64,000 nucleotides of DNA from Nonlabens tegetincola (GTDB lineage Bacteria > Bacteroidota > Bacteroidia > Flavobacteriales > Flavobacteriaceae). Of this stretch, positions 8,609 through 17,292 are shown one piece after another. The stretch covers positions 62,001-126,000 of the forward strand of contig NZ_MQVV01000016.1 in the NCBI RefSeq assembly GCF_002954355.1, read 5' to 3'. The notes under the pieces are model-generated. The model saw only the letters and a program-made list of their open reading frames with translations. It did no database searches and was not told the DNA's origin. The position numbers and the translations under genes are program-made. Position 1 is the stretch's first letter. The number at the start of each line of letters is the position of its first letter.

Positions 8609-9104
8609 ACTTTAATAATTCTTTTGCTTGTTGTTTCCAGTTATCTCTTTTAATCCTACCAGGAAAAAAAGCTATTAATTCAGTTATTTCCTTCTCTTGA
8701 TCATCAGTCATTGAGGCAAGTTGTTCAAACTGGAAAATGCCGATGCTGTTTAATTTATTCTCTATGGCTGGACCTATTCCTGTGATTTTCTTTAAGTCAT
8801 CAGCATTTTGAGCGTTTCCTTTCCCGAGTGGGAAATCTTGAAAACTATTAGTATCGTCAGTACTCAGTCTAGGATCAATCAATTCTCCAGTTCTATCCCT
8901 AGTTTGTCTAGCTCTTATTTGTCCTGGTTGTATGTAATCCGTTAACTCTTCCGTATCTAGCATATTAGATTGATCAAACTTTTTACTGGAAGTTTTTTTA
9001 GGTGGCTCTTTGATGGAAGAGGCACTACGTCCAATAAGGTATGCGCCTAGTAGCATTAGGAATAAAACTAATACCACTATGAACTCATTCTGAAAAATTT
9101 CCAT
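8607..9104 (-). CDS. Membrane-anchored helix-hairpin-helix protein
   Basis: A 165-residue protein with one N-terminal membrane segment (residues ~8-24, FIVVLVLFLMLLGAYLIG). A polar linker follows, then a C-terminal helix-hairpin-helix domain (DLKKITGIGPAIENKLNSIG) like those in DUF4332-type or L21/NuoE-linked HhH proteins. The GIGP loop is the usual DNA-phosphate contact, but in membrane-tethered versions binding partners are unknown. It is last gene of the mutS2-DCC-OmpA-like operon, only 6 bases after the previous gene. Confidence 0.75.
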   Translation of the reverse strand: MEIFQNEFIVVLVLFLMLLGAYLIGRSASSIKEPPKKTSSKKFDQSNMLDTEELTDYIQPGQIRARQTRDRTGELIDPRLSTDDTNSFQDFPLGKGNAQNADDLKKITGIGPAIENKLNSIGIFQFEQLASMTDDQEKEITELIAFFPGRIKRDNWKQQAKELLK

Positions 9105-9110
9105 TGTATC

Positions 9111-9785
9111 CTATTTTGAACTTATAATCAATTTAATACCACTAGCTGCCATGCCGTTTTCAAATGGAATAGAAGCAACATGAGGACGAACAAGTATCCT
9201 ATCACGAGATATTCCTGTACTTCTTAATAGTCTGGCAATGTAATTACCTCGATTTTCAGCAGCGTTTGTCACCTCATTTTCATCTTGATAACTGTGAATG
9301 GTGACAATATTAGTCGGGTACTTTTCTAGTAGTTCTTTTACGGTTACACCGTAGCGACTACAATTAAATGGTAACTTTATCTTAGCTTGATTGTAATACA
9401 TTTTGACTTGTGAACCACAATCAAATGCTACAGAATCATCTGGATTAATAATTTTAAATACAGTATCGTAATATAAATTTCTTTCCTCTTTAATTGCTTC
9501 ATCTCTAACTCCTGATACTGTATTATCAATAGAAACGTCTTCTTTCTTTGTTTTTGAAATACTATCGGAAACTTTAATGGAATTATCTATTAAACTATCG
9601 GTTTGTAGTATTTCTGTATTTGAAGTTTCTGTAAAACTTTTTTCTTGCTCAAGTTGTAGATTTTTGGTAGAAGTATCTTCTTTATTATCAACAAATTTTG
9701 TGGTTGTGTAGATATAATAAAAAAGGGTACAGCACACAGCGCTATACAGCAAGAAGAGTAGGGGATTTTTAAAAGATTTGTTCAC
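9111..9785 (-). CDS. Membrane-anchored protein with OmpA-like C-terminal region
   Basis: A 224-residue protein with an N-terminal membrane anchor (residues ~8-27), then a Ser/Thr/Glu-rich disordered stretch to ~100. The C-terminal part contains LLEKYPTNIVTIHSYQDENE and ENRGNYIARLLRSTGISRDR, which follow the spacing of the OmpA/MotB peptidoglycan-binding domain (helix, NV-x-I-x-G-x-D, R-A-x-x-V). The canonical Gly-His-Thr-Asp positions are replaced, so peptidoglycan binding is uncertain. It lies between the DCC and HhH genes in one leftward operon. Confidence 0.65.
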   Translation of the reverse strand: MNKSFKNPLLFLLYSAVCCTLFYYIYTTTKFVDNKEDTSTKNLQLEQEKSFTETSNTEILQTDSLIDNSIKVSDSISKTKKEDVSIDNTVSGVRDEAIKEERNLYYDTVFKIINPDDSVAFDCGSQVKMYYNQAKIKLPFNCSRYGVTVKELLEKYPTNIVTIHSYQDENEVTNAAENRGNYIARLLRSTGISRDRILVRPHVASIPFENGMAASGIKLIISSK

Positions 9786-9840
9786 AGGAACTAAATATTT
9801 GTTAAATATAGTAACTGTTTTTAAACTCTTTTGGTTTTTG

Positions 9841-10239
9841 CTATAAAAACTTAGCTTTAAGTTCTGGTGTTGGAATCATGCAACTTTCTTTTTTACCGAA
9901 CCATTGATATCTATTTGAGGCAATCCAGTCATAAACTGCGTTGGATATAAATCTAGGAACGATTCTTAGAATAGCGAGTGCTGGCCACAGTCCAGATAAT
10001 TGTTGAGCAATGCGTAGTGCTGCTCCCGCTTTCGCGAAAGCGTTATTATCATCAACCAAAATGATAGAATCGGTTTTTTCTGGATCTATTTGATGTTTTC
10101 TCAATAACTTTTCTCCTATCTCACTTTGCAAGGCCGCAAATCTAAAAACATCTTTTTTATCGCGCTTTATAATAAAGACAACAGCACCATTACACAGGTT
10201 GCAAACACCATCAAATAAAATGATTTTCTTGTCTTGCAT
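9841..10239 (-). CDS. DCC family thiol-disulfide oxidoreductase (DUF393)
   Basis: A 132-residue protein with the diagnostic N-terminal FDGVCNLC motif (D-x-x-C-x-x-C, residues ~9-16), giving the DCC family its name. The conserved block FRFAALQSEIGEKLL follows. It is predicted to be a soluble thioredoxin-like redox protein. The dispersed palindrome (10027-10042) is read as AFAKA near residue 67, just before the conserved region GAALRIAQQLSGLWPAL. Its start shares one base with the mutS2 stop, so it is coupled to mutS2. Confidence 0.92.
   Translation of the reverse strand: MQDKKIILFDGVCNLCNGAVVFIIKRDKKDVFRFAALQSEIGEKLLRKHQIDPEKTDSIILVDDNNAFAKAGAALRIAQQLSGLWPALAILRIVPRFISNAVYDWIASNRYQWFGKKESCMIPTPELKAKFL
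10027..10042. repeat. 16-bp palindrome copy 2 (inside DCC gene)
   Basis: Perfect copy, read in the DCC protein as AFAKA within the segment DDNNAFAKAGAAL. Confidence 0.95.
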
Positions 10240-12401
10240 TATTTTACCTTCTCTAATTTTTCTAGGTCTACTTGAGTAGTGAACAATCCATAATTCACGA
10301 TAGCTTTACCTTTTTCAATACTATCAATCGTACCAACAGATTTTGAATCGAGTAGCCTTACTTTGTCATTAAGTTTAAGTTCCACCTTAGGTTGTGGTGG
10401 TGTCACATTATTTACACGTTCTTTTACTTTTTGACTTCTTATTTTTTGAACCTTTTGAATAACTTCATTTTCAATCTGTTTATCTCTAGATTTTTGAGTT
10501 TTGTTTGCTGGTTTTTTCTTTTGAGCAGGGCGATGTTTTACATTTTCTGTAATCACCAGTTTCATAAGTTCTTCCTGCAGTTTCTTTTTCTTTTTATCTT
10601 TATTAAAAGTTGCAGCAAGTTGATCAAATTTTTTACCTAATTGAATGAAACGCTGGTAATTATCATACAATTCTTGAAAGTCTTGAAGTTTTTGCTGTAC
10701 TCTTTCTTGAGTAACTTCTAGTTTGTTAGCCTTTTTGGTAGCTTCGATCTCTTTGTCCCTTAAATTCTCATTATTACGTCTTAAATGAGAACGTTCTTTT
10801 TGCAGGGCTGCAATGGACTTATCAAAGCGTATTTTACCTCGTTCGACTTTCTTTTTAGCTTTATTAATTAAGCTATAAGGAATACCATTCTTTTGCGCCA
10901 CCTCAAATGTGAACGAGCTACCTGCTTCACCCATTTGCAGTTGATAAACAGGTTGCAAGGATCGAGAGTCAAATAACATATTGGCATTGTTCATTTCTGG
11001 AACCTCATTTGCCAGCATTTTTAGATTAGTATAGTGTGTCGTAATGATTCCATAGGAAGAACGGCTGTGTAATTCTTCTAACATACTTTCAGCTAGTGCT
11101 CCTCCTAACTCTGGATCTGATCCTGTACCAAATTCATCTATGAGGAATAAGGTGTTTTCATCGGCTGTTTTTAAAAAACCACGCATGTTCTTAAGTCGAT
11201 AGCTGTAAGTACTCAAGTGGTTGTCTATACTTTGATTATCTCCTATATCAGAAAGTATTTTCTTGAATAGGCAAACTCTGCTTTTTTCATGAACGGGTAT
11301 CAACATTCCTGTTTGAATCATTACTTGTAATAATCCTACTGTTTTTAATGTGATGGATTTACCACCAGCATTAGGTCCAGAAATTACTATGATACGATTA
11401 TCCTTATCTAATTTTATAGTTTGTGGATAGGTCTTTTCTCCACGAGCCTGATTTGCAACCAACAACAAAGGGTGGTAGGCATCAACCAGTTCTAACTCAC
11501 GATGATTGACCATCATGGGTAAAATGCCTTGTATTTTTTGGGCATATCTTGCCTTACCACTTATAATATCAGTATGAATTAAATAATCTCTATAGGTTTC
11601 AAAATCTGGGATAAAAGGCCTTAAGAAGTCGGTAAGTTCTTTAAGAATACGTTTAATTTCGTCCTTTTCTTCTATCTCGAGCTCTGCAAGTTGTCTACTT
11701 AGATTTAATACGCGTTCTGGTTCTATATAGGCAATGCTACCCGTTTTAGAACTACCCATTACTTTACCCTTTACCTTACGACGGTACATAGCTCTAACTG
11801 CTAGAACCCTGCGGTTTTCCATAACGGTTTCCTTAATGTCATCTAGATATCCTAGCTGACCATAATGGGCTAGCGCTTGTCCAAAACTTCCATTCAATTG
11901 TCCACGCACGGCATTCATAGAACGTCTAATGTTCCTTAAATCTGGTGACGCATCATCTTTAATTTCACCATATTTATCAATAACATCATCCACACGAGCA
12001 GGAATCATTTCGTTATAGGGTATGCCTTCTAATCGTTCACTTAAAGACGGGAAATGCTCTACCGTTTTTCTAAAAAACTTATGATGCTCATTAATCGTTT
12101 TGGGTAACGAGGCTAGTTTGCGTACACCTTCTTTCTCTAGCGTACTGTTTTCTATACCTAAAAGTTGTAATTCTCGTTCAATAGGATCAAATCCATGATT
12201 TGGAATTTGATATTCACTAGAGTAGGACGCCACATACTCATTAGTGTGGTTTAAAGCAGTAAGCACTGCATTTTTATTTACATGTGGTTTTTGAAGTAAG
12301 GCTTGTTCCTTACCGTCATCGGTCACACAATTTGCTGCCAGCTGTTTTAAAACTGACGGAAATTCTAAATCTTCTAGTGTTTTCTGTGATATCTTACTCA
12401 T
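10239..12401 (-). CDS. mutS2: MutS2-type DNA-binding ATPase
   Basis: A 720-residue MutS-family protein: core/lever region with coiled coil to ~310, then the ABC-type ATPase with Walker A SGPNAGGKS (~residue 340), Walker B/ABC segment (LFLIDEFGTGSDPELGGALA), and ITTHYTNLK. It then has a long charged coiled-coil stretch (KKKVERGKIRFD onward) and a basic linker. The C-terminus is an SH3/KOW-like module (KLNDKVRLLDSKSVGTID), and no Smr endonuclease domain follows. So it resembles the shorter flavobacterial MutS2, likely acting on recombination intermediates or stalled ribosomes rather than mismatch repair. It has its own -7 element at 12413-12420. Confidence 0.93.
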   Translation of the reverse strand: MSKISQKTLEDLEFPSVLKQLAANCVTDDGKEQALLQKPHVNKNAVLTALNHTNEYVASYSSEYQIPNHGFDPIERELQLLGIENSTLEKEGVRKLASLPKTINEHHKFFRKTVEHFPSLSERLEGIPYNEMIPARVDDVIDKYGEIKDDASPDLRNIRRSMNAVRGQLNGSFGQALAHYGQLGYLDDIKETVMENRRVLAVRAMYRRKVKGKVMGSSKTGSIAYIEPERVLNLSRQLAELEIEEKDEIKRILKELTDFLRPFIPDFETYRDYLIHTDIISGKARYAQKIQGILPMMVNHRELELVDAYHPLLLVANQARGEKTYPQTIKLDKDNRIIVISGPNAGGKSITLKTVGLLQVMIQTGMLIPVHEKSRVCLFKKILSDIGDNQSIDNHLSTYSYRLKNMRGFLKTADENTLFLIDEFGTGSDPELGGALAESMLEELHSRSSYGIITTHYTNLKMLANEVPEMNNANMLFDSRSLQPVYQLQMGEAGSSFTFEVAQKNGIPYSLINKAKKKVERGKIRFDKSIAALQKERSHLRRNNENLRDKEIEATKKANKLEVTQERVQQKLQDFQELYDNYQRFIQLGKKFDQLAATFNKDKKKKKLQEELMKLVITENVKHRPAQKKKPANKTQKSRDKQIENEVIQKVQKIRSQKVKERVNNVTPPQPKVELKLNDKVRLLDSKSVGTIDSIEKGKAIVNYGLFTTQVDLEKLEKVK

Positions 12402-12412
12402 AAATCCTTAGA

Positions 12413-12420
12413 CAAAAATA
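12413..12420 (-). promoter_or_regulatory. -7 promoter element of mutS2
   Basis: TATTTTTG on the minus strand fits TAnnTTTG and ends 11 bases before the mutS2 ATG. No convincing -33 TTG was seen. Confidence 0.5.
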
Positions 12421-12464
12421 CGCTGCTCGCCATACTTAAGTCGGGATTTTTGATAAAATTATCA

Positions 12465-12938
12465 TTACTCGTGATGGTAGGGCTCATTACGTAGAATGGT
12501 AAAGGCTCGATAGATTTGTTCTACAGCAAATAATCGTACCATTTGATGTGAAAAGGTCATGGCGCTCAAGGATAGTTTAGATTGACCTCGTTCATACACT
12601 TCTTGAGAAAAACCATAGGGTCCACCTATGACAAAGACCAAACGTTTTAATCCAGAAACACTACGTTTATTTATTAATTGAGCAAACTGACTACTGGTAT
12701 AGCTTTTTCCTTTTTCATCTAATAAGGTGACAAAATCGCTCTTGTCAATCTTATTCAATATCAACTTTCCTTCTTCATTTTTTTGGTGTTCGATACTCAT
12801 ATTTTTTGTGTTTTTGAGATCTGGTATAACTTCCATTTCAAAATTTACATAGTGTTGTAGGCGTTTTTGATACACGTCTATCAAATCTGCAATACGATTA
12901 TCATCGGTTTTACCAACGGCAAGGAGCGTAATTTTCAT
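12465..12938 (-). CDS. rlmH: 23S rRNA pseudouridine-1915 N3-methyltransferase RlmH
   Basis: A SPOUT-class methyltransferase of 157 residues that methylates pseudouridine 1915 in helix 69 of 23S rRNA. Diagnostic blocks are KITLLAVGKT at the N-terminus, VTLLDEKGK, LVFVIGGPYGFS (knotted SAM site) and the C-terminal MVRLFAVEQIYRAFTILRNE, then PYHHE. The start at 12938 gives the family N-terminus; an upstream in-frame ATG at 12974 would add 12 residues and would lie upstream of the promoter element. Promoter geometry suggests a leaderless transcript. Confidence 0.96.
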   Translation of the reverse strand: MKITLLAVGKTDDNRIADLIDVYQKRLQHYVNFEMEVIPDLKNTKNMSIEHQKNEEGKLILNKIDKSDFVTLLDEKGKSYTSSQFAQLINKRSVSGLKRLVFVIGGPYGFSQEVYERGQSKLSLSAMTFSHQMVRLFAVEQIYRAFTILRNEPYHHE

Positions 12939-12942
12939 AGTG

Positions 12943-12950
12943 CAAAAGTA
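12943..12950 (-). promoter_or_regulatory. -7 promoter element of rlmH
   Basis: TACTTTTG fits TAnnTTTG and is only 4 bases from the ATG at 12938, so transcription should begin at or near the start codon. Confidence 0.6.
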
Positions 12951-12990
12951 AGGAGGTAGCTTCATATTCGTCACAATGTTTCTAAAACCG

Positions 12991-12998
12991 TATTTTTG
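12991..12998 (+). promoter_or_regulatory. -7 promoter element of nadC
   Basis: TATTTTTG fits TAnnTTTG and ends 16 bases before the nadC ATG. With the rlmH element it forms a divergent promoter pair within 77 bases. Confidence 0.55.
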
Positions 12999-13014
12999 AA
13001 CTTTAAACCATATT

Positions 13015-13881
13015 ATGAATTATAATAGTCAGGAATTTCAAGACGAACTCACACGAATTATTACCAATGCTTTGCGTGAGGATGTAGGTGATGGTGATCA
13101 CTCAAGTCTATCCTGTATTCCCAGTACTGCAACTGGCAAGGCTCGTTTACTAGTAAAAGACAATGGTGTAATTGCTGGTCTCGCTTTCGCGAAAGCGGTA
13201 TTTCAACAAGTAGATCCCAATTTACAAGTAGAATTTTTAATGAACGACGGTGATACTGTTAAGTATGGTGATGAAGCATTCTATGTATCGGGTTCATCAC
13301 AGTCTATTCTAAAGGCCGAAAGACTAGTGCTTAACGCCATGCAAAGAATGAGTGCCATCGCTACAAAAACCAGAAAATTTGTAGATGTTCTTAAGGGAAC
13401 AAATACCAAAATCCTGGATACTAGAAAAACCACTCCTGGAATAAGAGCTCTTGAAAAATGGGCAGTTGATATAGGTGGTGGCGTTAATCATAGATTTGGT
13501 CTCTACGATATGATCATGTTAAAGGATAATCATATTGATTTTGCTGGTGGAGTAGTAGAAGCTATTGAAAAAACTAAACAATACCTAAAAGATACCAAGA
13601 AGGATCTTAAGATTATTGTTGAAGCCAGAAGTCTAGAAGAAATTGAAAAAATCTTAAGTGTTGATGGTGTATATCGTATTTTAATTGATAATTTTAATTA
13701 CGAAAACACTAAAAAGGCTGTAGCCCTTATAGGCGACAAATGTTTAACTGAGAGTAGTGGTGGAATAACCCTTGATACTGCAAAAAACTATGCAGATTGT
13801 GGAGTCGATTTTATCTCTAGTGGTTCACTTACTCACAGCGTCTATAATATGGATTTGAGCCTGAAAGCAATGCATGAGTAA
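13015..13881 (+). CDS. nadC: Nicotinate-nucleotide pyrophosphorylase (carboxylating)
   Basis: A 288-residue quinolinate phosphoribosyltransferase, converting quinolinate and PRPP to nicotinate mononucleotide in de novo NAD synthesis. Conserved features include REDVGDGDHSS near the N-terminus, LDTRKTTPGIRALEKWAV, GGGVNHRFGLYDMIMLKDNH and the C-terminal ESSGGI. The dispersed palindrome (13182-13197) supplies AFAKA at about residues 57-61, in a region where other NadC proteins are variable. The stop overlaps the BrkB start by 8 bases, so the two form an operon. Confidence 0.97.
   Translation: MNYNSQEFQDELTRIITNALREDVGDGDHSSLSCIPSTATGKARLLVKDNGVIAGLAFAKAVFQQVDPNLQVEFLMNDGDTVKYGDEAFYVSGSSQSILKAERLVLNAMQRMSAIATKTRKFVDVLKGTNTKILDTRKTTPGIRALEKWAVDIGGGVNHRFGLYDMIMLKDNHIDFAGGVVEAIEKTKQYLKDTKKDLKIIVEARSLEEIEKILSVDGVYRILIDNFNYENTKKAVALIGDKCLTESSGGITLDTAKNYADCGVDFISSGSLTHSVYNMDLSLKAMHE
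13182..13197. repeat. 16-bp palindrome copy 3 (inside nadC)
   Basis: Perfect copy, read as AFAKA in IAGLAFAKAVFQQ, between the N-terminal domain and the barrel of NadC. Confidence 0.95.
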
Positions 13882-14806
13882 AAAGGTTAAAATAGTTCAA
13901 CGCTTTCCCTTTTTAAAGAAACTGATTGATAAGGCAGATTCTATACATCTTCCTGGTTTTGAAGGAATGACTGCGTGGGATTTATGGGAAACCTATGCCG
14001 AAGGAATAACTAATGGAGCTTTTAGCGCACGTGCTAGTTCTATTAGTTATAGTTTTTTTATGGCCATTTTTCCTTTTGTACTATTTATCCTTAACCTGAT
14101 ACCCTTTGTACCTATTAATAATTTTCAAGAAGACGTAATTAGATTTTTGAATGATTTATTGCCTTATCAAGCAGCTGGTGCTTTTGATGGAATTTTTACC
14201 GAAATCGCTTTAAAGGAAAATACAGGCTTATTGACGATAGCTTTTTTCTCTTCCCTAATTTTTATGACAAACGGAGTAAATGCCATTTTTGATGGATTTG
14301 AGCGCAGTTATCATTCGGTTTTGAATCGAGGTTTCTTCAGGCAATATGCAGTCTCCTTACTGGTTTCTATCATGCTTGTGTTGTTTTTATTTGTAGGTGT
14401 TGTTTTAACCATTGCAGTGGAATATTTTTTAAGTGAACTACAAGCTAGGGAATACGTATCAGAAAGTAGCAGTAGCGTGTGGTTACAACTTATTAGATAT
14501 GCTACCTTAATATTCATGCTATATGTTTTTATAGCAACTTTATACTATGCTGGTACTAAAACTGGTAGACAAACTAGGTTCTTTTCAATAGGCGCGACGG
14601 TAACTACAGTTTTGATTCTCGCGGCCTCTTATTTGTATGGTATCTATCTAGAAAACTTTGCTACCTACAACGAAATTTATGGTTCGATAGGAGCTATAAT
14701 TATTTTAATGGTTTATATCTGGCTGAATTCCAATCTTTTACTTGTTGGTTTTGAATTAAATGCATCTCTAAGATCGTTAAAGGCACGGAATTTGAATAAC
14801 ACTTAG
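13874..14806 (+). CDS. YihY/BrkB family inner-membrane protein
   Basis: A 310-residue integral membrane protein with about six hydrophobic segments. Family signature residues are visible: ARASSISYSFFMAIFPFVLF in the first membrane pair, and the C-terminal YGSIGAIIILMVYIWLNSNLLLVG block typical of YihY/BrkB proteins. Older annotations as ribonuclease BN are wrong for this family. Transport substrate unknown. It overlaps nadC by 8 bases and shares its transcript. Confidence 0.92.
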   Translation: MSKKVKIVQRFPFLKKLIDKADSIHLPGFEGMTAWDLWETYAEGITNGAFSARASSISYSFFMAIFPFVLFILNLIPFVPINNFQEDVIRFLNDLLPYQAAGAFDGIFTEIALKENTGLLTIAFFSSLIFMTNGVNAIFDGFERSYHSVLNRGFFRQYAVSLLVSIMLVLFLFVGVVLTIAVEYFLSELQAREYVSESSSSVWLQLIRYATLIFMLYVFIATLYYAGTKTGRQTRFFSIGATVTTVLILAASYLYGIYLENFATYNEIYGSIGAIIILMVYIWLNSNLLLVGFELNASLRSLKARNLNNT

Positions 14807-14834
14807 TATATTGTAACACATTAAACAACATACA

Positions 14835-15398
14835 ATGAAAAAATACATTTTTATTTTAGCTGCGGCTTTCATGACCTTTACTGCTCAAGCACAACAAACT
14901 GTAGAAGGAGTTGAAGTAGAAGGTTCTCTTTCTAAGTACGGTAAGGAACTTACCTTAAACGGTGCTGGTTTAAGAGAAAAAGTGTTTATCGACCTTTATG
15001 TAGGTGGACTTTATGTAACTGAAAAAAGCGATGACGGTGAGACACTTACAAGTTCTGATCAATCAATGGCAATCACATTAGATATCGTGAGTAAATTAGT
15101 AACTCAAGATAACATGATAAGTTCTATAGAAGAAGGTTTTGAGAACAGTTGTTCTAGTAAGGAATACAAAGCCCTTTCAGGTAAAATTGAAAAATTTATC
15201 GCTCTCTTTAATGAAGAAATCGTAAAAGGTGATGAGTTTGTATTGTTTTACATTCCAGGTGAAGGAACTAAAGTGTCAAAAAACGGTAAAGAGCTAGGTA
15301 CCATTCCAGGATTAGACTTTAAAAAAGGATTATTTGGAATTTGGTTAGGTGATTATCCAGCAGATGAAGAGTTAAAAGAAGGTTTATTAGGATTGTAA
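14835..15398 (+). CDS. Secreted chalcone isomerase-like protein
   Basis: A 187-residue periplasmic or surface protein. The signal peptide ends in AQA|QQ (residues ~17-21). The mature part has the bacterial chalcone-isomerase-like pattern: GAGLREKVFIDLYVGGLYV near residue 45, a central helical region, and a C-terminal IWLGDYPADEELKEGLLG. Such proteins share the fold of plant chalcone isomerase without proven isomerase activity and may bind fatty acids. A terminator follows at 15423. Confidence 0.9.
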   Translation: MKKYIFILAAAFMTFTAQAQQTVEGVEVEGSLSKYGKELTLNGAGLREKVFIDLYVGGLYVTEKSDDGETLTSSDQSMAITLDIVSKLVTQDNMISSIEEGFENSCSSKEYKALSGKIEKFIALFNEEIVKGDEFVLFYIPGEGTKVSKNGKELGTIPGLDFKKGLFGIWLGDYPADEELKEGLLGL

Positions 15399-15422
15399 TC
15401 CATCAACCTTATTGTATATTCC

Positions 15423-15451
15423 AGCTGTCTCTATTTGAGACAGCTTTTTTT
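15423..15451 (+). terminator. Rho-independent terminator
   Basis: A 9-bp stem AGCTGTCTC/GAGACAGCT with a TATTT loop is followed by a run of seven T. It ends the chalcone-isomerase-like gene transcript. Confidence 0.9.
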
Positions 15452-15469
15452 ATTTAAAAAATTAAAACT

Positions 15470-15910
15470 ATGAAATACGCATTTGTACTGTTGTTATCAC
15501 TAACGAGCTTTTTCAATGTCTTGCAAGTAAGTGCTCAAGAAAAAGATATTACTGGAACTTGGAAAACGATAGACGATAAAACAGGAATCGTCAAATCCCA
15601 TGTAGAAATCTATAAAAAAGGTAATAAGTATTATGGCAAAGTAGTAAAGATTCTTGATCCAGATGCTCCTGCTAAACCATTGTGTGAGAATTGTGATGGT
15701 GAGTTAAAAGATGCACCTATCATTGGATTAGAGATATTAAAGAATTTTGAAAAGGAGGATGATGAATATGAAGATGGTACTATCCTAGATCCAGAAAATG
15801 GAAAAACCTATAAAGCAAAACTTTGGCTAGATGAAGAGGATGAGAACAAACTAAATGTGCGTGGTTACATTTTATTCTTATATAGGACTCAAACTTGGGA
15901 AAGACTCTAG
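15470..15910 (+). CDS. Secreted DUF2147 protein
   Basis: A 146-residue exported protein with a signal peptide ending VSA|QE (~residue 22). DUF2147 hallmarks are ITGTWKTIDDKTGIVKSHVE, YYGKVVKIL, the CENCDG pair of cysteines (possible disulfide), and the terminal RGYILFLYRTQTWERL strand. It is a small lipocalin-like beta barrel by family prediction; ligand unknown. The stop codon TAG is shared with the convergent DUF2254 gene (CTAG at 15907-15910 stops both). Confidence 0.92.
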   Translation: MKYAFVLLLSLTSFFNVLQVSAQEKDITGTWKTIDDKTGIVKSHVEIYKKGNKYYGKVVKILDPDAPAKPLCENCDGELKDAPIIGLEILKNFEKEDDEYEDGTILDPENGKTYKAKLWLDEEDENKLNVRGYILFLYRTQTWERL

Positions 15911-17187
15911 GTGACAATTTTCTCATATAAATTCTGGAGCTTTTCAAGATCGCCTGTATTCTCTATATGTTCTTTACAGTCATGCATGAGAAGTTCTGCT
16001 TGCTTATGAATACTATTATAATAATCTTCTTTAGAAGCTGGATTTTGAAGCAATTGATCATACATGGACATCATTTTCAAGGAAACTATTACATCATTTC
16101 TAGAATAAGTACGCAGTGCTGCACAAGTAGTATAAATAAGCTCTTCAAAAGAAACCGTTTTTAATTCAATTAACTCCTTGTCGTCTTCAATTAATAGTTC
16201 TAGATCTGGTTTATTCATTCTTACACAAAAAAGCTGTGTAAGATAATTGATGGCATTAATAGCAGTTCCTGGATCATTAATTCCAGGTGACATAGCTTTT
16301 ACCGCAATTTCTGTAATTTGCTTAAAACCTAAAACATAATTGTCACTTACCAATTCAGGTTCTCTAAATAAAAAATACTCCTGAATCTCGTCTGTAACTT
16401 TTTCGTCTATATCTTTATTAATTTTAAACAAGGGACTATTAGCGAGTAGGTAAGTACCTTTTATCTGTAAAAGCTTAATCTTGATATCTTGCTCATTAGC
16501 TATCTTTTTGAGACCCGAAATACTAATATTTTGTAGCGTACCGCTGTTTTTTGCTTTAAATGTGATCCAATTATCCGTGTTAGAAAATGAACCATCCTTG
16601 TAATTAGAATCGATTACTTTATTCAAACGTTTTAATGCTTTGGAAAACACATTTTTCAAAATATTATTTATCTGAATATTAGAAGAAATGTTATGAATAA
16701 AAAATACGAATGCCGCAAGCGAAATAATAGCTGCTGTTAAGCCTAGTAAAACACTTAAAATAGGAATAGTCTGATTTTGTGTAGGTTCATCAATCCCAAT
16801 TAAAGTAATAATGTTGTATAATATACTTCCTAAAAAAGCTCCTAGTATCAATTGATGCTTTCTATTTGAGATCAAACTAGGTAATACACGCGGAGAATAA
16901 TTTGCCGCAGCCTGACTGAGTAGAAGCATCACCATGTTAAAGGTGAAAACTAGCATACTTATTCCACCAGCTATTAAGGTAGTAAGTAAATTACGAGCTG
17001 TATCAACATCAGTTATTTCTAATCCAGGAAACCATTCTATCAATTGTTTAGAAGCGTCTACCGTTTCAATATATTTCATAAAGAAAGCCAGAAAAATAGC
17101 CAGAATAGAATAAAAGGTAGGATAGAAGGCTATACTACCGGTCAAAATATTATAAAACGAATTAACCTTGGTAAATAATTTTTTCAT
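15907..17187 (-). CDS. DUF2254 membrane protein
   Basis: A 426-residue protein with four predicted membrane segments in the first ~170 residues (around residues 20-38, 70-90, 110-130, 145-165) and a long cytosolic C-terminal part. The segment MLLLSQAAANYSPRVLPSL is typical of DUF2254, and ITEIAVKAMSPGINDPGTA matches its conserved C-terminal block. No function is known for the family. It stands alone, transcribed leftward, convergent with DUF2147. Confidence 0.9.
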   Translation of the reverse strand: MKKLFTKVNSFYNILTGSIAFYPTFYSILAIFLAFFMKYIETVDASKQLIEWFPGLEITDVDTARNLLTTLIAGGISMLVFTFNMVMLLLSQAAANYSPRVLPSLISNRKHQLILGAFLGSILYNIITLIGIDEPTQNQTIPILSVLLGLTAAIISLAAFVFFIHNISSNIQINNILKNVFSKALKRLNKVIDSNYKDGSFSNTDNWITFKAKNSGTLQNISISGLKKIANEQDIKIKLLQIKGTYLLANSPLFKINKDIDEKVTDEIQEYFLFREPELVSDNYVLGFKQITEIAVKAMSPGINDPGTAINAINYLTQLFCVRMNKPDLELLIEDDKELIELKTVSFEELIYTTCAALRTYSRNDVIVSLKMMSMYDQLLQNPASKEDYYNSIHKQAELLMHDCKEHIENTGDLEKLQNLYEKIVT

Positions 17188-17292
17188 GTGATTATAAATG
17201 TAGGTCGGTTTTAGGTTAAGCTAGGTTAATGCTATGCTAATGCATATTATATTTCACAAATAATTAATACCTTGCTACCACACAAAGAAATT

